From NCBI RefSeq assembly GCF_003173335.1, contig NZ_QGMZ01000019.1:27538-91537 (forward strand): 64,000 nt of DNA, in the 5' to 3' direction. A program made the position numbers and the translations under genes. Positions 9,436 through 19,637 of the stretch are shown in pieces. Below the pieces are notes generated by a model, which was not told the DNA's origin, ran no database searches, and worked only from the letters and a program-made list of their open reading frames with translations. The stretch is from Methanospirillum stamsii. GTDB taxonomy: Archaea > Halobacteriota > Methanomicrobia > Methanomicrobiales > Methanospirillaceae. The number at the start of each line of letters is the position of its first letter. The stretch's first letter is position 1.

Positions 9436-11446
9436 GTCAATGAGCAGACTGCTCATTGTCGCATCAAAACAGCAACTCGAGCCAGTCATTACTGAACTAT
9501 ATCGCATGAACATCTTCCATATCGACGATTATGTAGAGAAGGGAGATGGAGAATGGGAAGGGTTCAGGATTGGAATGCCTCTTGCCGGGGCAGATGTAAC
9601 ATCCGCGGCACTTGTGAAGATTCGATCAATTGCCAGTGCATTTGGTATCAGTAAAGATACGATTAGTGATACAGAACGCTCTTCAATCAAAGAACTAAAA
9701 CGACGCATTGAACAGGATCTTCCTGCCATCGCCGAAGAAGTTGAAAAACTCCTTTCTCATAAGACAAAACTTGAGTCTACGGCCAAGGAGTATGAACAGC
9801 GTATCGAAGCACTTCGTCCGTTTACTGACGCTCCTGTGTCAATGGAACTTCTGCAGGGTTATGATACCATCAGTTTCATTGCCGGAAATGTGAAAGGTCA
9901 GGTTAGTCTGTCAGTTCCCTGTGAAATATGGGAAAAACAGTCAAAATCAGGATCTTTCGTTATTATCGCAGTGAAAAACTCAGATGTTTCAACGGCAGAG
10001 AGAGAACTGCTTGATTTCCAGATACAAAAAATTCAGATTCCGGTAGAAAACGGCTCAGCTTCCCAGGTAATTGGAGAATATGAGCAGAAGATCGAGGAAC
10101 TGAAGAAAGAAATCGCAGGTCTCGAAGGTCAGATGGAAAATATCCGGGGAAGACATGAATTTTTCCTGATGTCATCAGAAGAATTTTTGTCAGGAAATGT
10201 TGAGCAGGCTGAAGCACCACTTCGATTTGCTACATCAGAACATGCATTTTCAGTAACCGGATGGGTTCCGACAAGTAAAGTTACCAAAGTCTTTGAAAAC
10301 CTGGACAAGGTCTGTGCAGGAAAAGTGTATGTCTCCGAACTCGAAGTCGAGGACTACAATGAAATGCCACCGGTTGAATATCACAACCCGGACTTTGCAC
10401 ACCCTACCCAGTTATTCATGGACCTGTATTCACGGCCCAGATATTCCGAAGTTGATCCTACACTTTTAATGGCAATCTTATATCCGATAATGTTCGGTTT
10501 GATCCTTGGAGATGTAGGGTACGGTATTATTCTGCTCATCATGAGCCTGGGTCTCAGGTCATTTGTAAAAGGCAGCGATGCCGGAAACCAGTTGGTTACC
10601 GTTCTTCGTAACTGCAGTATCAGTAGTATCATCTTTGGTGTTGCATTTTCAGAAGTATTCGGATTTTCACTTCCATGGCATCCGATATGGCTTTCGCGTC
10701 ATATTAACATGGGTGGTGCTGCTACAGAGGCAGCAGCAGAAGCAGCAACTCATGGGATGGAAGCGTCTGTTGAACATGTTTCCCATATCCCGCAATTACT
10801 TGTTCTTTCGATCTGGATTGGAATTTTACACATCACTCTTGGAAGAATCTGGGGTGCCCGGAATGCCGCAAAAATGGACCACGGTCACCACAGAACCCTG
10901 AAGATTTATTCTAACATTGGATGGATCCTTGTTATGTGGGGTATTCTCGTCCTTATCTGGTCGAACTTTGGCATACCGATGATGCCGGACTTTTCCGGAC
11001 TTCCGGTAATTGTAGCGGGAATGAATCCTGCAATGATTGCCGGTGCAGTCATGCTGATTTTAGGACTTGTATTTATTGCCCGGGAAAATGTTCTTGACCT
11101 TATGGAGGTTCCGACGATTATCAGTCACGTACTTTCATATACGCGTCTTATTGCCGTCGGTCTTTCTTCCGTTGCAATCGCAATGGTTACCAACTTTATC
11201 GCAATTGATATGATAATCAGCCCCCAGCTGAAGCTCTTATCACCTATAGGGATTATCCTGGTCATTGCAGGAATTGTAGTCTTCCTCTTTGGTCATGCAC
11301 TGAATACCGCACTTGGTATTCTCGGTGGTGGATTACATCCCCTTCGTCTTCACTATGTAGAGTTCTTCACCAAGTTTTACCGTGGTGGAGGTAAGAAATA
11401 CACCCCATTCGGGATGATTCGTAAATTAACTGAACAAACAGATTAA
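9422..11446 (+). CDS. atpI: A-type ATP synthase subunit I (a-subunit homologue)
   Basis: A 674-residue membrane stator subunit that forms the ion half-channels beside the rotor. Residues 1 to about 330 are a soluble, partly coiled-coil arm. Hydrophobic segments follow from about residue 350 to the C-terminus. The conserved helix SYTRLIAVGLSSVAIA carries Arg575, the expected essential arginine facing the rotor carboxylate. The start at 9422 overlaps subunit H by 14 bases and has GGGAG upstream; an ATG at 9440, after the H stop, is an alternative. An Ala/Glu/His-rich loop near residues 433-455 (TEAAAEAATHG) is a minor lineage-specific insertion. Confidence 0.95.
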   Translation: MFQPESMSRLLIVASKQQLEPVITELYRMNIFHIDDYVEKGDGEWEGFRIGMPLAGADVTSAALVKIRSIASAFGISKDTISDTERSSIKELKRRIEQDLPAIAEEVEKLLSHKTKLESTAKEYEQRIEALRPFTDAPVSMELLQGYDTISFIAGNVKGQVSLSVPCEIWEKQSKSGSFVIIAVKNSDVSTAERELLDFQIQKIQIPVENGSASQVIGEYEQKIEELKKEIAGLEGQMENIRGRHEFFLMSSEEFLSGNVEQAEAPLRFATSEHAFSVTGWVPTSKVTKVFENLDKVCAGKVYVSELEVEDYNEMPPVEYHNPDFAHPTQLFMDLYSRPRYSEVDPTLLMAILYPIMFGLILGDVGYGIILLIMSLGLRSFVKGSDAGNQLVTVLRNCSISSIIFGVAFSEVFGFSLPWHPIWLSRHINMGGAATEAAAEAATHGMEASVEHVSHIPQLLVLSIWIGILHITLGRIWGARNAAKMDHGHHRTLKIYSNIGWILVMWGILVLIWSNFGIPMMPDFSGLPVIVAGMNPAMIAGAVMLILGLVFIARENVLDLMEVPTIISHVLSYTRLIAVGLSSVAIAMVTNFIAIDMIISPQLKLLSPIGIILVIAGIVVFLFGHALNTALGILGGGLHPLRLHYVEFFTKFYRGGGKKYTPFGMIRKLTEQTD

Positions 11447-11471
11447 AAGAGAAATTATTGGAGTTTGAATT

Positions 11472-11723
11472 ATGGCAGCAGAAATTATGACAGTTGAAGT
11501 AGCACAGGCATCAGCAGCAGGACTTAAAGCAGTCGGTGCAGGTCTCGCAGTAGGCCTTGCAGGTATTGGTTCCGGACTTGGTGAGATGGGTATCGGTGCA
11601 GCAGCAATGGGAGCAGTCGCAGAAAACAAGGATATGTTCGGTCTTGCACTGCTCTTTACCGTTCTGCCGGAAACAATCGTCATCTTTGGTCTTGTTGTGG
11701 CACTCCTTCTCATGTTCCAGTGA
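11472..11723 (+). CDS. atpK: A-type ATP synthase subunit K (rotor c subunit)
   Basis: An 83-residue proteolipid forming the membrane rotor ring. It has two hydrophobic helices. The first is Gly-rich (GAGLAVGLAGIGSGLG). The second carries the ion-binding carboxylate Glu67 in LPETIVIFGLVVALL, followed by Thr68. It is a simple two-helix subunit, not the doubled or tripled versions of some methanogens. Whether the coupling ion is Na+ or H+ cannot be settled by eye. It is spaced 25 bases from subunit I and overlaps subunit E by four bases. Confidence 0.95.
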   Translation: MAAEIMTVEVAQASAAGLKAVGAGLAVGLAGIGSGLGEMGIGAAAMGAVAENKDMFGLALLFTVLPETIVIFGLVVALLLMFQ

Positions 11724-12313
11724 GTGAGGAAAGGAACATGGGACTGGACGCAGTCATTGCAGAGATAAAGGAAAAAGGACGACAAGAGGCGGACACCATT
11801 CTACAGGAAGGTTCCGCACGGAAAGATGAGATAATGAATGCTGCAAGCCAGGAAGTTGGAAAAATCCAGCAGACGGTTAAGGATGAAGTGGAGAAAAACC
11901 TCTCCCACATCATCTCCCAGGAAGAGGCTGCAGCACATCTCATCGTAAAACGCCAGGTACTGAACGCCCAGAAGGATTTAATGGACCAGGTTTACAAGCA
12001 GTCGCTTGAAAAAATCATTTCCATGCCAGAATCCTTCCACGAGAAGGCAATCACTTCCCTGCTCAGAAAAGCAAAGGAAGAGATCCCAAAGGGAAAGGTA
12101 AGCTGTGCGGCCCGTGATGAGAAAATCCTCAAGAATGTCCTGAAAGAATCTGAATTCTCTGCATATAAATTCGGTTCTGTCATCGAAACCGACGGAGGAA
12201 TCATCGTTGAAAGCGATGACGGACAACTGCAGGTCGATTACAGTTATCGTACATTCCTGAATCAGGTTTGGGAATTAGGATTAAAGGACGCATCAGACGC
12301 TCTCTTCGCATAA
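11720..12313 (+). CDS. atpE: A-type ATP synthase subunit E
   Basis: A 197-residue peripheral stalk subunit. The N-terminal half is a long charged helix (AEIKEKGRQEADTILQEG, SARKDEIMNAASQEVGK) that pairs with subunit H. The C-terminal half is a globular domain containing the conserved GGIIVESDDG motif followed by a short strand, typical of V/A-type E subunits. It overlaps the K gene by ATGA and is followed after 17 bases by subunit C. Length and position match archaeal E subunits. Confidence 0.93.
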   Translation: MSEERNMGLDAVIAEIKEKGRQEADTILQEGSARKDEIMNAASQEVGKIQQTVKDEVEKNLSHIISQEEAAAHLIVKRQVLNAQKDLMDQVYKQSLEKIISMPESFHEKAITSLLRKAKEEIPKGKVSCAARDEKILKNVLKESEFSAYKFGSVIETDGGIIVESDDGQLQVDYSYRTFLNQVWELGLKDASDALFA

Positions 12314-12330
12314 ACACAGGGGTTTAAAAA

Positions 12331-13386
12331 ATGGTTCAGAACAGTGGCGGCCCGGCTCCGTATATCTATGTAAGTACACGGTTACGGGTCAGGAAAGCCA
12401 AACTGCTCCCCCCTGAAGAATATCAGCGGATGCTCAACATGAGCCTTCCGGAGATTATTCGTCTGATTGGAGAGACAGAATACCAGAAAGAAGTCGATGA
12501 ACTTGGAACTTCATTTGAAGGTATCGATCTGATAGAAGTCGCTCTTTCCTGGAATCTTGCCAAAGAATATCAGCGGGTTATCGAACTGGCTCCCGGATCC
12601 CTCAAGGAATTTACCATGGCATACCTTCGCCGGTGGGATATCTACAATGTCCTGACCATCCTTCGTGGGAAAATGCAGGGAATGAAAGAAGGTAAGATTA
12701 AAGAAGTACTCATTCCTGCAGGAAGCCTTGACCGAACCATCCTTGACCGGGTACTGGCAGAAGAAAACTGTGAACGTGTTGCTGATGCTCTGAAAAACTG
12801 GAAGATGTATCCCACCATCTCTGCGGAACTCTCCGAGGGATGTGCTATCGGATCATTTGCACGGCTTGAAAATGAGCTTTACAAGCGTTTATATGCAGAT
12901 CTTCTCCAGATTGCCCGCAGAGGCGTTAAGGGAGGAAACCAGTTTCTGAAATTTGTCCAACTGGAGATTGATGTCAAAAACATCAAGACGCTGTTTCGTA
13001 TGAGGGGAGACGGATATGAAGAGGATGCACGTGAATTCTTCATCTCCGGCGCAACCTTTACCCCGGAAGAATTACAGCAGATGAACCAGATGGCAAACAG
13101 GAATGAGGTTATTGATGCCCTGCTCGCACGAATTAAGGCAAAAGCCCTCCAGGTTGCTCTTGAAGATTTGAGAACGGAAAAATCAGAACAGGAGGTCGAC
13201 ACGGAACTTACCAAGACCCAGCTCGACCACATGGAGCAGCTCTCCAAGATTAATCCATTCTCAATTCATCCCATCCTCGTCTATCTTGAAAAGAAGAAAT
13301 ACGAGGTTGTTAACCTGAGAGCAATAGCCCGTGGAAAAGAATCCCGACTGCCCGGTGAGACCATAGGAAAATATCTGGTGATATAA
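12331..13386 (+). CDS. atpC: A-type ATP synthase subunit C
   Basis: A 351-residue, all-helical funnel subunit that connects the central stalk to the membrane ring. The N-terminal segment YVSTRLRVRKAKLLPPEEYQ and the C-terminal INPFSIHPILVYLEKKKYEV, followed by NLRAIARGK, are the characteristic d/C-subunit motifs. An AGGGG ribosome site precedes the ATG. The stop codon directly abuts the next ATG, so translation is probably coupled. Confidence 0.95.
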   Translation: MVQNSGGPAPYIYVSTRLRVRKAKLLPPEEYQRMLNMSLPEIIRLIGETEYQKEVDELGTSFEGIDLIEVALSWNLAKEYQRVIELAPGSLKEFTMAYLRRWDIYNVLTILRGKMQGMKEGKIKEVLIPAGSLDRTILDRVLAEENCERVADALKNWKMYPTISAELSEGCAIGSFARLENELYKRLYADLLQIARRGVKGGNQFLKFVQLEIDVKNIKTLFRMRGDGYEEDAREFFISGATFTPEELQQMNQMANRNEVIDALLARIKAKALQVALEDLRTEKSEQEVDTELTKTQLDHMEQLSKINPFSIHPILVYLEKKKYEVVNLRAIARGKESRLPGETIGKYLVI

Positions 13387-13689
13387 ATGGAGATCGCGGT
13401 AATCGGTAACAGTGAATTCATCCTCGGGTTCAGACTTGCCGGAATTACGAAGACATACGCAGCTGAATCTGAAGAAAAAGTTGTTGAGTCCGTAAATAAG
13501 GTACTTGAAGATAATACAGTCGGAATTCTGGTACTCAACAGCAGCGATATGGCTAAGATTCCAGTACGACTCCGCACAAACCTCGAAAACTCAGTTCACC
13601 CGACGGTTATCACACTTGGTGAGGAGGAAGGCGGTCTGTCAATGCGTGAGAGAATTAAACGATCAGTGGGTGTTGATCTGTGGAAGTAA
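13387..13689 (+). CDS. atpF: A-type ATP synthase subunit F
   Basis: A 100-residue central-stalk subunit with a Rossmann-like alpha/beta fold. Recognisable segments are [19 protein letters not shown] at the N-terminus, the middle strand [14 protein letters not shown], and a C-terminal [15 protein letters not shown] helix that inserts into the head. It starts immediately after subunit C and overlaps the GTG start of subunit A by ten bases. It is expected to regulate ATP hydrolysis with subunit D. Confidence 0.93.
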   Translation: MEIAVIGNSEFILGFRLAGITKTYAAESEEKVVESVNKVLEDNTVGILVLNSSDMAKIPVRLRTNLENSVHPTVITLGEEEGGLSMRERIKRSVGVDLWK

Positions 13690-15428
13690 AACGAACCAAA
13701 GGGGTTTTAAAGAGAATTGCAGGACCTGTCGTCACTGCAGTCAATCTCGACGCACACATGTATGATGTGGTGAAGGTCGGGGATGAGCAGCTGATGGGTG
13801 AGGTTATCAAGATCAAGGGTGAGGACATCATCATCCAGGTCTATGAGGATACCTCAGGCATCAAGCCGGGTGAACCGGTAGAGAACACCGGTCTTTCGCT
13901 CTCAGTTGAGCTGGGACCAGGACTTCTGACTAGTATTTATGATGGTATTCAAAGACCACTCGAAGTACTGGTTGAGAAGATGGGAGATTTCATCGAGCGT
14001 GGAGTTACTGCTCCCGGCCTTTCCCACGACAAGAAGTGGGACTTTAAGCCGGTTGTAAAAACTGGTGATATGGTCTCTCCCGGAACAATCATCGGTGAAG
14101 TTCAGGAGACCAACATCCTGCATAAGGTAATGGTTCCTCCAAACGTTGAAGCAGGTAAGATAAAAGAGATCAAAAGCGGATCCTTCACCATCGATGATAT
14201 CATCTGTACCCTTGACAACGGGGCAGAGATAGCCATGATGCACAAGTGGCCGGTACGTATCCCACGTCCGTTTACAGAAAAACTCAACCCGGACATCCCG
14301 CTAATCACCGGTCAGCGTATCCTTGACGGTCTGTTCCCGATTGCAAAAGGTGGAACGGCTGCAATTCCAGGACCATTCGGATCCGGAAAGACGGTTACCC
14401 AGCAGGCACTTGCAAAGTGGTCTGATGCTGAGATCGTCGTTTACATCGGGTGTGGAGAACGTGGAAACGAGATGACTGAAGTTCTGACCGAATTCCCCGA
14501 ACTCGAAGACCCGAAGACCGGAAAGCCACTCATGGAACGGACAGTCCTTATCGCCAACACTTCAAACATGCCGGTAGCTGCCCGTGAGGCATCTGTGTAT
14601 ACTGGTATTACCATCGCGGAATACTTCCGTGACATGGGATACGACGTTTCCCTGATGGCCGACTCCACCTCCCGGTGGGCAGAAGCCATGCGTGAAATTT
14701 CATCCCGTCTTGAAGAGATGCCTGGTGAGGAAGGTTATCCTGCATACCTTGCAGCCCGTCTTTCAGAATTCTATGAGCGTGCAGGTCGTGTCCACACCCT
14801 GAACAAGGATTATGGATCAGTCACCGTCATCGGGGCAGTTTCACCACCTGGTGGAGACTTTTCAGAGCCGGTTACCCAGAACACCCTGCGTATCGTGAAA
14901 TGTTTCTGGGCACTGGATGCAAAACTCTCTCAGAGACGTCACTTCCCGGCAATTAACTGGCTGAACTCATATTCACTGTACCTGGATACCTTAAGCCAGT
15001 ACTACGATGAGAAGGTCTCTCCGGAGTGGAACCCGCTTCGTACCTGGGCCATGGAAGTCCTTCAGAAAGAAGCTGAACTCCAGGAAATTGTCCAGCTCGT
15101 CGGTTCTGATGCACTGCCTGATGAGGAGCAGATTACCATTGAAGTAGCACGTATGCTTCGTGAGATCTTCCTGCAGCAGAATGCATTTGACGCGGTTGAT
15201 ACCTATTGTGACATGACCAAGCAGTTTGACATCCTCAAGGCTATCAAGTTCTATTCCGACCAGGCCTACGCAGCACTGAAAACAGGTGTTATGACCGCTC
15301 AGATAACCGGTCTAAAAGCCAAAAATGACCTGCCACAGATCAAGTACGTCAAGGAGTATAAACCTGAGATCGAGGGCATTGTCAAGGCAATGGAATCTGA
15401 GTTTACCAAACTCAGGGAGGCGGCTTAG
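13680..15428 (+). CDS. atpA: A-type ATP synthase catalytic subunit A
   Basis: The 582-residue catalytic subunit. The P-loop GPFGSGKT lies at residues 231-238, preceded by the long non-homologous region typical of A/V-type A subunits. Other signatures are [13 protein letters not shown], the Walker B strand [18 protein letters not shown] and [20 protein letters not shown]. It starts at a GTG overlapping subunit F. The alternative downstream ATG would remove the first strand of the beta-barrel. No intein is present, unlike some archaeal homologues. The stop abuts the B-subunit ATG. Confidence 0.98.
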   Translation: MEVKRTKGVLKRIAGPVVTAVNLDAHMYDVVKVGDEQLMGEVIKIKGEDIIIQVYEDTSGIKPGEPVENTGLSLSVELGPGLLTSIYDGIQRPLEVLVEKMGDFIERGVTAPGLSHDKKWDFKPVVKTGDMVSPGTIIGEVQETNILHKVMVPPNVEAGKIKEIKSGSFTIDDIICTLDNGAEIAMMHKWPVRIPRPFTEKLNPDIPLITGQRILDGLFPIAKGGTAAIPGPFGSGKTVTQQALAKWSDAEIVVYIGCGERGNEMTEVLTEFPELEDPKTGKPLMERTVLIANTSNMPVAAREASVYTGITIAEYFRDMGYDVSLMADSTSRWAEAMREISSRLEEMPGEEGYPAYLAARLSEFYERAGRVHTLNKDYGSVTVIGAVSPPGGDFSEPVTQNTLRIVKCFWALDAKLSQRRHFPAINWLNSYSLYLDTLSQYYDEKVSPEWNPLRTWAMEVLQKEAELQEIVQLVGSDALPDEEQITIEVARMLREIFLQQNAFDAVDTYCDMTKQFDILKAIKFYSDQAYAALKTGVMTAQITGLKAKNDLPQIKYVKEYKPEIEGIVKAMESEFTKLREAA

Positions 15429-16811
15429 ATGAAGGAGTATCGAACTATCTCACAGGTTGCAGGTCCTCTGGTGTTTGTCGAGAAGACTGAACCTGTTGGA
15501 TACCAGGAACTCGTCAACCTCGTCCTTGCTGACGGAACAGAAAAGCGTGGTCAGGTCCTTGATACCTCTGACGAAATCGTTGTCGTTCAGGTGTTCGAGA
15601 CCACTACCGGTATCGGAAAAGACACTGGTGTCCGGTTTACCGGCGAGACTATCAAGATGCCGGTCGGAAAGGACATGCTCGGTCGTATCCTCTCCGGTGC
15701 AGGAAAGCCAAAAGACGGCGGCCCGGACATTGTACCGGAGAAGCGTCTTGAGATCACTGGTGCTGCAATCAACCCCTGGGCACGTGGTTCACCACGCCAG
15801 TTTATCCAGACCGGTATCTCAACCATTGATCTGACAAACACCCTCGTTCGTGGACAGAAACTGCCAATCTTCTCCGGTTCAGGTCTTCCACACAACGAGA
15901 TTGCACTGCAGATTGCCCGTCAGGCAAAGGTTCCAGGCTCTGATGAAGAGTTTGCAGTCGTGTTTGCTGCAATGGGTATCACCAAGGAAGAAGAAAACCA
16001 GTTCATGGCCGAGTTCGAGAGAACCGGTGCTCTTGAACACGCAGTGGTGTTCTTAAACCTTGCAGATGATCCGGCAGTTGAGCGTATCATTACCCCACGG
16101 CTTGCCCTGACAACCGCAGAATACCTGGCATTCGAACTTGGATACCATGTGCTGGTTATCCTGACCGATATGACCAACTACTGTGAAGCACTCCGTCAGA
16201 TTGGTGCTGCCCGTGAAGAAGTGCCAGGACGTCGTGGATATCCGGGTTACATGTATACCGACCTTGCTTCCCTGTACGAGCGTGCAGGTATTATCAAGGG
16301 CAAAAAAGGTTCAGTTACCCAGCTCTCTATCCTGACTATGCCAGGTGACGATATCACACACCCAATCCCTGACCTTTCCGGATACATTACCGAAGGGCAG
16401 ATTGTGGTTAACCGTGATCTTCACCGGAAGGGTATCTACCCACCGATCAACGTTCTGCCATCACTTTCCCGTCTGATGAACCTTGGTATCGGGAAAGGTT
16501 TCACCCGTGAAGACCACAAGAAAGTGTCTGACCAGCTCTATGCAGGATATGCAGAAGGTGTGGACCTCCGTGGACTTGTTGCAATCGTCGGTAAGGATGC
16601 TCTTTCAGAGCGTGACCGGGGATTCCTTGAGTTTGCAGAGATGTTTGAGAACCGGTTTGTCAGACAGGGTAAGGATGAGGACCGGACCATCGATGAGTCA
16701 CTTGACCTTGGATGGGACCTGCTCAAAGACATTCCGGAAGAACAGCTTGTGCGTATAGACCGTGAACTTATCCAGAAGTATCATCCAAAATACCGCAAGA
16801 AGGCAGAGTGA
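15429..16811 (+). CDS. atpB: A-type ATP synthase regulatory subunit B
   Basis: The 460-residue non-catalytic nucleotide-binding partner of subunit A. It has the same fold, but the P-loop is replaced by [10 protein letters not shown], the B-subunit hallmark. Other typical segments are [41 protein letters not shown] and [21 protein letters not shown] strong GGAGG ribosome site lies inside the end of the A gene. The subunit forms the alternating A3B3 head. Confidence 0.98.
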   Translation: MKEYRTISQVAGPLVFVEKTEPVGYQELVNLVLADGTEKRGQVLDTSDEIVVVQVFETTTGIGKDTGVRFTGETIKMPVGKDMLGRILSGAGKPKDGGPDIVPEKRLEITGAAINPWARGSPRQFIQTGISTIDLTNTLVRGQKLPIFSGSGLPHNEIALQIARQAKVPGSDEEFAVVFAAMGITKEEENQFMAEFERTGALEHAVVFLNLADDPAVERIITPRLALTTAEYLAFELGYHVLVILTDMTNYCEALRQIGAAREEVPGRRGYPGYMYTDLASLYERAGIIKGKKGSVTQLSILTMPGDDITHPIPDLSGYITEGQIVVNRDLHRKGIYPPINVLPSLSRLMNLGIGKGFTREDHKKVSDQLYAGYAEGVDLRGLVAIVGKDALSERDRGFLEFAEMFENRFVRQGKDEDRTIDESLDLGWDLLKDIPEEQLVRIDRELIQKYHPKYRKKAE

Positions 16812-16817
16812 GCCTCC

Positions 16818-17447
16818 ATGGCACTGAAAGATGTCAAGCCGACACGGTCAGAACTGATCAACACCAAAAAGAAGATCAAACTCTCCCAGAACGGCTACAA
16901 GATCCTCAAAATGAAGCGCGACGGACTCATTATGGAGTTCTTCAAAGTGCTTGAGGAGGCAAAGGACTCCAGAGGTGCTCTGCTTGAAAGATACTCCCGT
17001 GCACAGGAGATGATGGCTATCGCAAACACCATTGAAGGTTCAATTGGTGTGAAGGCAGCCGCATTTTCTGTCCGGGAAAACCCGGATATCACCCTCAAGA
17101 GTAAAAATATCATGGGTGTTGTGGTTCCGGAGATTGCATCGACTCAGGTGAAAAAAGGTATTGCTGAACGTGGATACGGTGTTATCGGGACCACCCCGAT
17201 CATTGATGATACGGCTTCAGCCTTTGAAGAACTGGTCGAAGCAATCATTAAAAGTGCAGAGATAGAGACCACCATGAAACGTCTGCTTGATGAGATTGAA
17301 TCTACCAAGCGGCGTGTCAATGCTCTGGAGTTCAAGGTTATTCCGGAACTTTCCGAGGCACGGGACTTTATCAAGATGCGGCTTGATGAGATGGAGCGTG
17401 AAGAGTTATTCAGGCTCAAGAAGATCAAAGCCAGATCTACCGCATAA
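16818..17447 (+). CDS. atpD: A-type ATP synthase subunit D
   Basis: The 209-residue central rotor shaft. It is a long antiparallel coiled coil with the conserved N-terminal helix TRSELINTKKKIKLSQNGYKILKMKRD and the C-terminal MKRLLDEIESTKRRVNALE, then VIPEL. It is the last gene of the operon. A run of eight T residues begins right after the stop, consistent with an archaeal oligo-T terminator. The start is ATG six bases after subunit B. Confidence 0.95.
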   Translation: MALKDVKPTRSELINTKKKIKLSQNGYKILKMKRDGLIMEFFKVLEEAKDSRGALLERYSRAQEMMAIANTIEGSIGVKAAAFSVRENPDITLKSKNIMGVVVPEIASTQVKKGIAERGYGVIGTTPIIDDTASAFEELVEAIIKSAEIETTMKRLLDEIESTKRRVNALEFKVIPELSEARDFIKMRLDEMEREELFRLKKIKARSTA

Positions 17448-17455
17448 TTTTTTTT
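17448..17455 (+). terminator. Oligo-T terminator after the ATP synthase operon
   Basis: A run of eight T residues directly follows the atpD stop. Archaeal RNA polymerase commonly terminates in such tracts without a hairpin. The remaining 300 bases to 17759 are AT-rich and contain no gene I can support. Confidence 0.45.
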
Positions 17456-17768
17456 CTGAAGAATTCAGGTTATTTTGGTTATTCACTCTTTTCGCTTTTC
17501 ACTAGCGATTAATTTCACTGCATCACAGCGGAATTACGCATTACCATACTGAATCATATTTGTCATTCTGTTTCACTCTTTTTTCATGTAGTAATTGCCT
17601 CTTATCTATGTATCAACCTCAAAAGCGAAATAAAAAATTCAACAACTGTTAGATAATTGGGCAAAATCAACCACATGATTCATTAAGGCTTGTTTCGAGT
17701 TTATGATAGTAATTAAAGATAATAAAATCATATAATCAACACGTAAAGAGTATACGCAGTTGAATCTC

Positions 17769-18110
17769 ATGAACTCAAATGATTGTTTTAAACACACAAA
17801 CGAAAAAAATGGTGAATTAATAAGAATATTGACAGAATTAAAAAAAAATTACCAGGCATTTCAAGAGAAATATCATATCAAGGAGATCAGTATTATAGGT
17901 TCATATGCCAGGGGAGAACAGACCGAAGATAGTGACCTTGACATCATGGTTGATTTTATCAAACCAATCGGATGGGAAGTCGTGGATCTCAGAGATGACC
18001 TGGAAAAACTCCTTGGCAAAAAAGTTGATCTTATTTTAAAGGCCGGAGTTGTGCAACGAAAACAACTCTATTCCGGAATATTAGAGGATGCAGTATATGT
18101 CAAAGCGTGA
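17769..18110 (+). CDS. MNT-type nucleotidyltransferase (HEPN/MNT antitoxin, MntA-like)
   Basis: A 113-residue minimal nucleotidyltransferase. The motif GSYARGEQTEDSDLD is the GSxxxG(x)nDxD catalytic signature, followed by IMVDF. In HEPN/MNT modules the MNT protein adds AMP to a tyrosine of the HEPN RNase and so neutralises it. ATG 17769 is preferred to a TTG nine bases upstream. The 3' end overlaps the HEPN gene by 14 bases. Because that toxin gene carries a stop, the antitoxin may now be without a partner. Confidence 0.85.
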   Translation: MNSNDCFKHTNEKNGELIRILTELKKNYQAFQEKYHIKEISIIGSYARGEQTEDSDLDIMVDFIKPIGWEVVDLRDDLEKLLGKKVDLILKAGVVQRKQLYSGILEDAVYVKA

Positions 18111-18438
18111 TATCAAACTGATACTTGATGACATAATTGTGGCATCAGAAAGAATATCCGAATATATTGGCAAATACTCGAAAGAAGAATTTTCAGGGGA
18201 TCAAAAAACAATTGATGCTGTTATCAGGAACATTGAGATAATTGGGGAGGCAGTAACCCAAATTCCATAAGAAATTCGAAGAGAATTTCCAGAAATTCCT
18301 TGGTCCAAAATTGTCGGAGTAAGGAATATAGTGATTCATAGATATTTTGGGGTTGACATCGAGACATTATGGATCATAATTAAGGAACAGATTCCAAGAC
18401 TCAAAGAGCAGGTTTCTGCGATAACTAGAAATTATTAA
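18097..18438 (+). pseudogene. HEPN (HepT/DUF86) toxin gene with in-frame TAA
   Basis: A HepT-like gene read in one frame from ATG 18097 (AGAGG upstream; ATG 18088 also possible) to TAA 18438, interrupted by TAA at 18268-18270. The first part ends IEIIGEAVTQIP and the frame resumes [19 protein letters not shown]. Both halves are typical of DUF86 HEPN RNases. The catalytic RX4HXY motif (RNIVIHRY) lies after the stop, so the toxin should be inactive unless the stop is read through. The change from a sense codon such as GAA or AAA needs only one substitution. No frame change is needed. Confidence 0.85.
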
Positions 18439-19189
18439 TTTTCAAATAAAAGAAGATAACATTCGCTAATTTATAAAAAATTCAAAACCACTGTTTTCAC
18501 ATAAAAATGAGTTTTTTCTACAAATATTGAGAATCCTGATATCCATTTTTCTATAAAACCCTCCATTTCGACTAACAATGGATTAACGTTTAAGGTGGGT
18601 TTTTAACGATGATCTCAGGTTAAAGCATTCATCATATTATTAAGAAAAAACCATAAAGTTATTTTCCATTCAGTTAAGACCGCGAGACCCCATATGCCAT
18701 TGCCCATCAGAATCATTTCCTGAGCCATAGAATCATGATCTCATGATATTTAAGATAAATCTCGTTTTGTTCATATGGGCGACCATTACCCGATATTTAA
18801 TTAAAATACGGCATATTTATCGATAAAAAATCGAATGCCCATAGAAAAGTATGGATGTATTACTGAAAAACTACAGTCCTTTATAAGTGTATTCTCGAAA
18901 AGTCGGAAAAACCGCCCATAATTACAAATATCTATCAATATAGATCACCCAAAAATGTTTGAATAGTAAGATTTTACCATAGCAGGAGAAAATTAAAGGG
19001 AAATGTTATCCTTCTCTTTACCACCAATAAACCAGACTTTGGCAGATTTTTTAACAAATAAAAAGAATAGTGACACAACCTTATAATGATTAACTAACTT
19101 TACAGATATGGGGCGTGGATACCTGCAAAGGGACCCGATACTCTCAATATTAAGGCAGAATTAGAGATACATGCATATTAGGAGAATAT
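18439..19189. other. Gene-free AT-rich stretch
   Basis: About 750 bases of AT-rich sequence between two decayed toxin-antitoxin loci. I see no credible gene, RNA or repeat array. The tract is probably decayed DNA. An AGGAG ribosome site at its right edge belongs to the next broken gene. Confidence 0.5.
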
Positions 19190-19478
19190 ATGGATCAAAA
19201 AGAGATTATTACTTCTCTTAAACGATAGAAAAGTGAGATCCATAAAAAATATCAGGTGAAACAGATTGTCTTGTTTGGCTCTTTTGCGAGAGGAGATGAA
19301 AAAAAAATAGTGATATTGACATTTATCCAGAATTCGAACCTAAGCAGATATTCTGGATCTATCCGGACTATCAATTGAACTTGAGGAAATGTTTCACCGT
19401 TCAATTGATATTGCAACCCCATATGGAATTCGGGAAGAAATGAAAAACTCAATATTTCGTGATCTTATCGTAATATGA
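19190..19478 (+). pseudogene. Decayed MNT-type nucleotidyltransferase
   Basis: A broken relative of the gene at 17769. It begins ATG GAT CAA AAA GAG with AGGAG upstream, has an in-frame TAG at codon 13, then continues QIVLFGSFARGDEKK. A frameshift falls in the following run of nine A residues, after which SDIDIYPEFEPKQ appears in another frame. A second shift is needed to reach ILDLSGLSIELEEMFHRSID and the end at TGA 19478. The GSxxxG...SDID motif makes the family assignment secure despite the three lesions. Confidence 0.85.
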
Positions 19479-19603
19479 GAAATATTCGATTTTTTCTAGA
19501 GGATATGCACGAAGCTCTTAATAAGATGATTGAAATTATAAAGGGACTTCAAATTGATGATTTTTTTGATAACAGGGCCACTAATTACAATTCTGCCTTT
19601 TGA
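19475..19603 (+). pseudogene. Truncated HEPN/DUF86 remnant
   Basis: An ATG overlapping the stop of the decayed MNT gene (ATGA) opens a 42-codon frame, MRNIRFFLEDMHEALNKM, followed by IEIIKGLQIDDFFDN. This is the N-terminal helix pair of a DUF86 HEPN protein. It then loses similarity and stops at 19603. The catalytic RX4HXY half is absent. It was therefore once an MNT-HEPN pair with the same gene order and overlap as the locus at 17.8 kb. Confidence 0.65.
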
Positions 19604-19637
19604 TAAAAGAAATATTTTTTTCATTCACATAACATGG

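Noticed and set aside
13680..15428. Possible intein in the ATP synthase A subunit
   Set aside because: The gene has the normal length of about 580 codons and the P-loop region is uninterrupted.
19252..19452. 66-codon minus-strand reading frame
   Set aside because: It is antisense to the decayed MNT gene, whose catalytic motif is clear on the plus strand.
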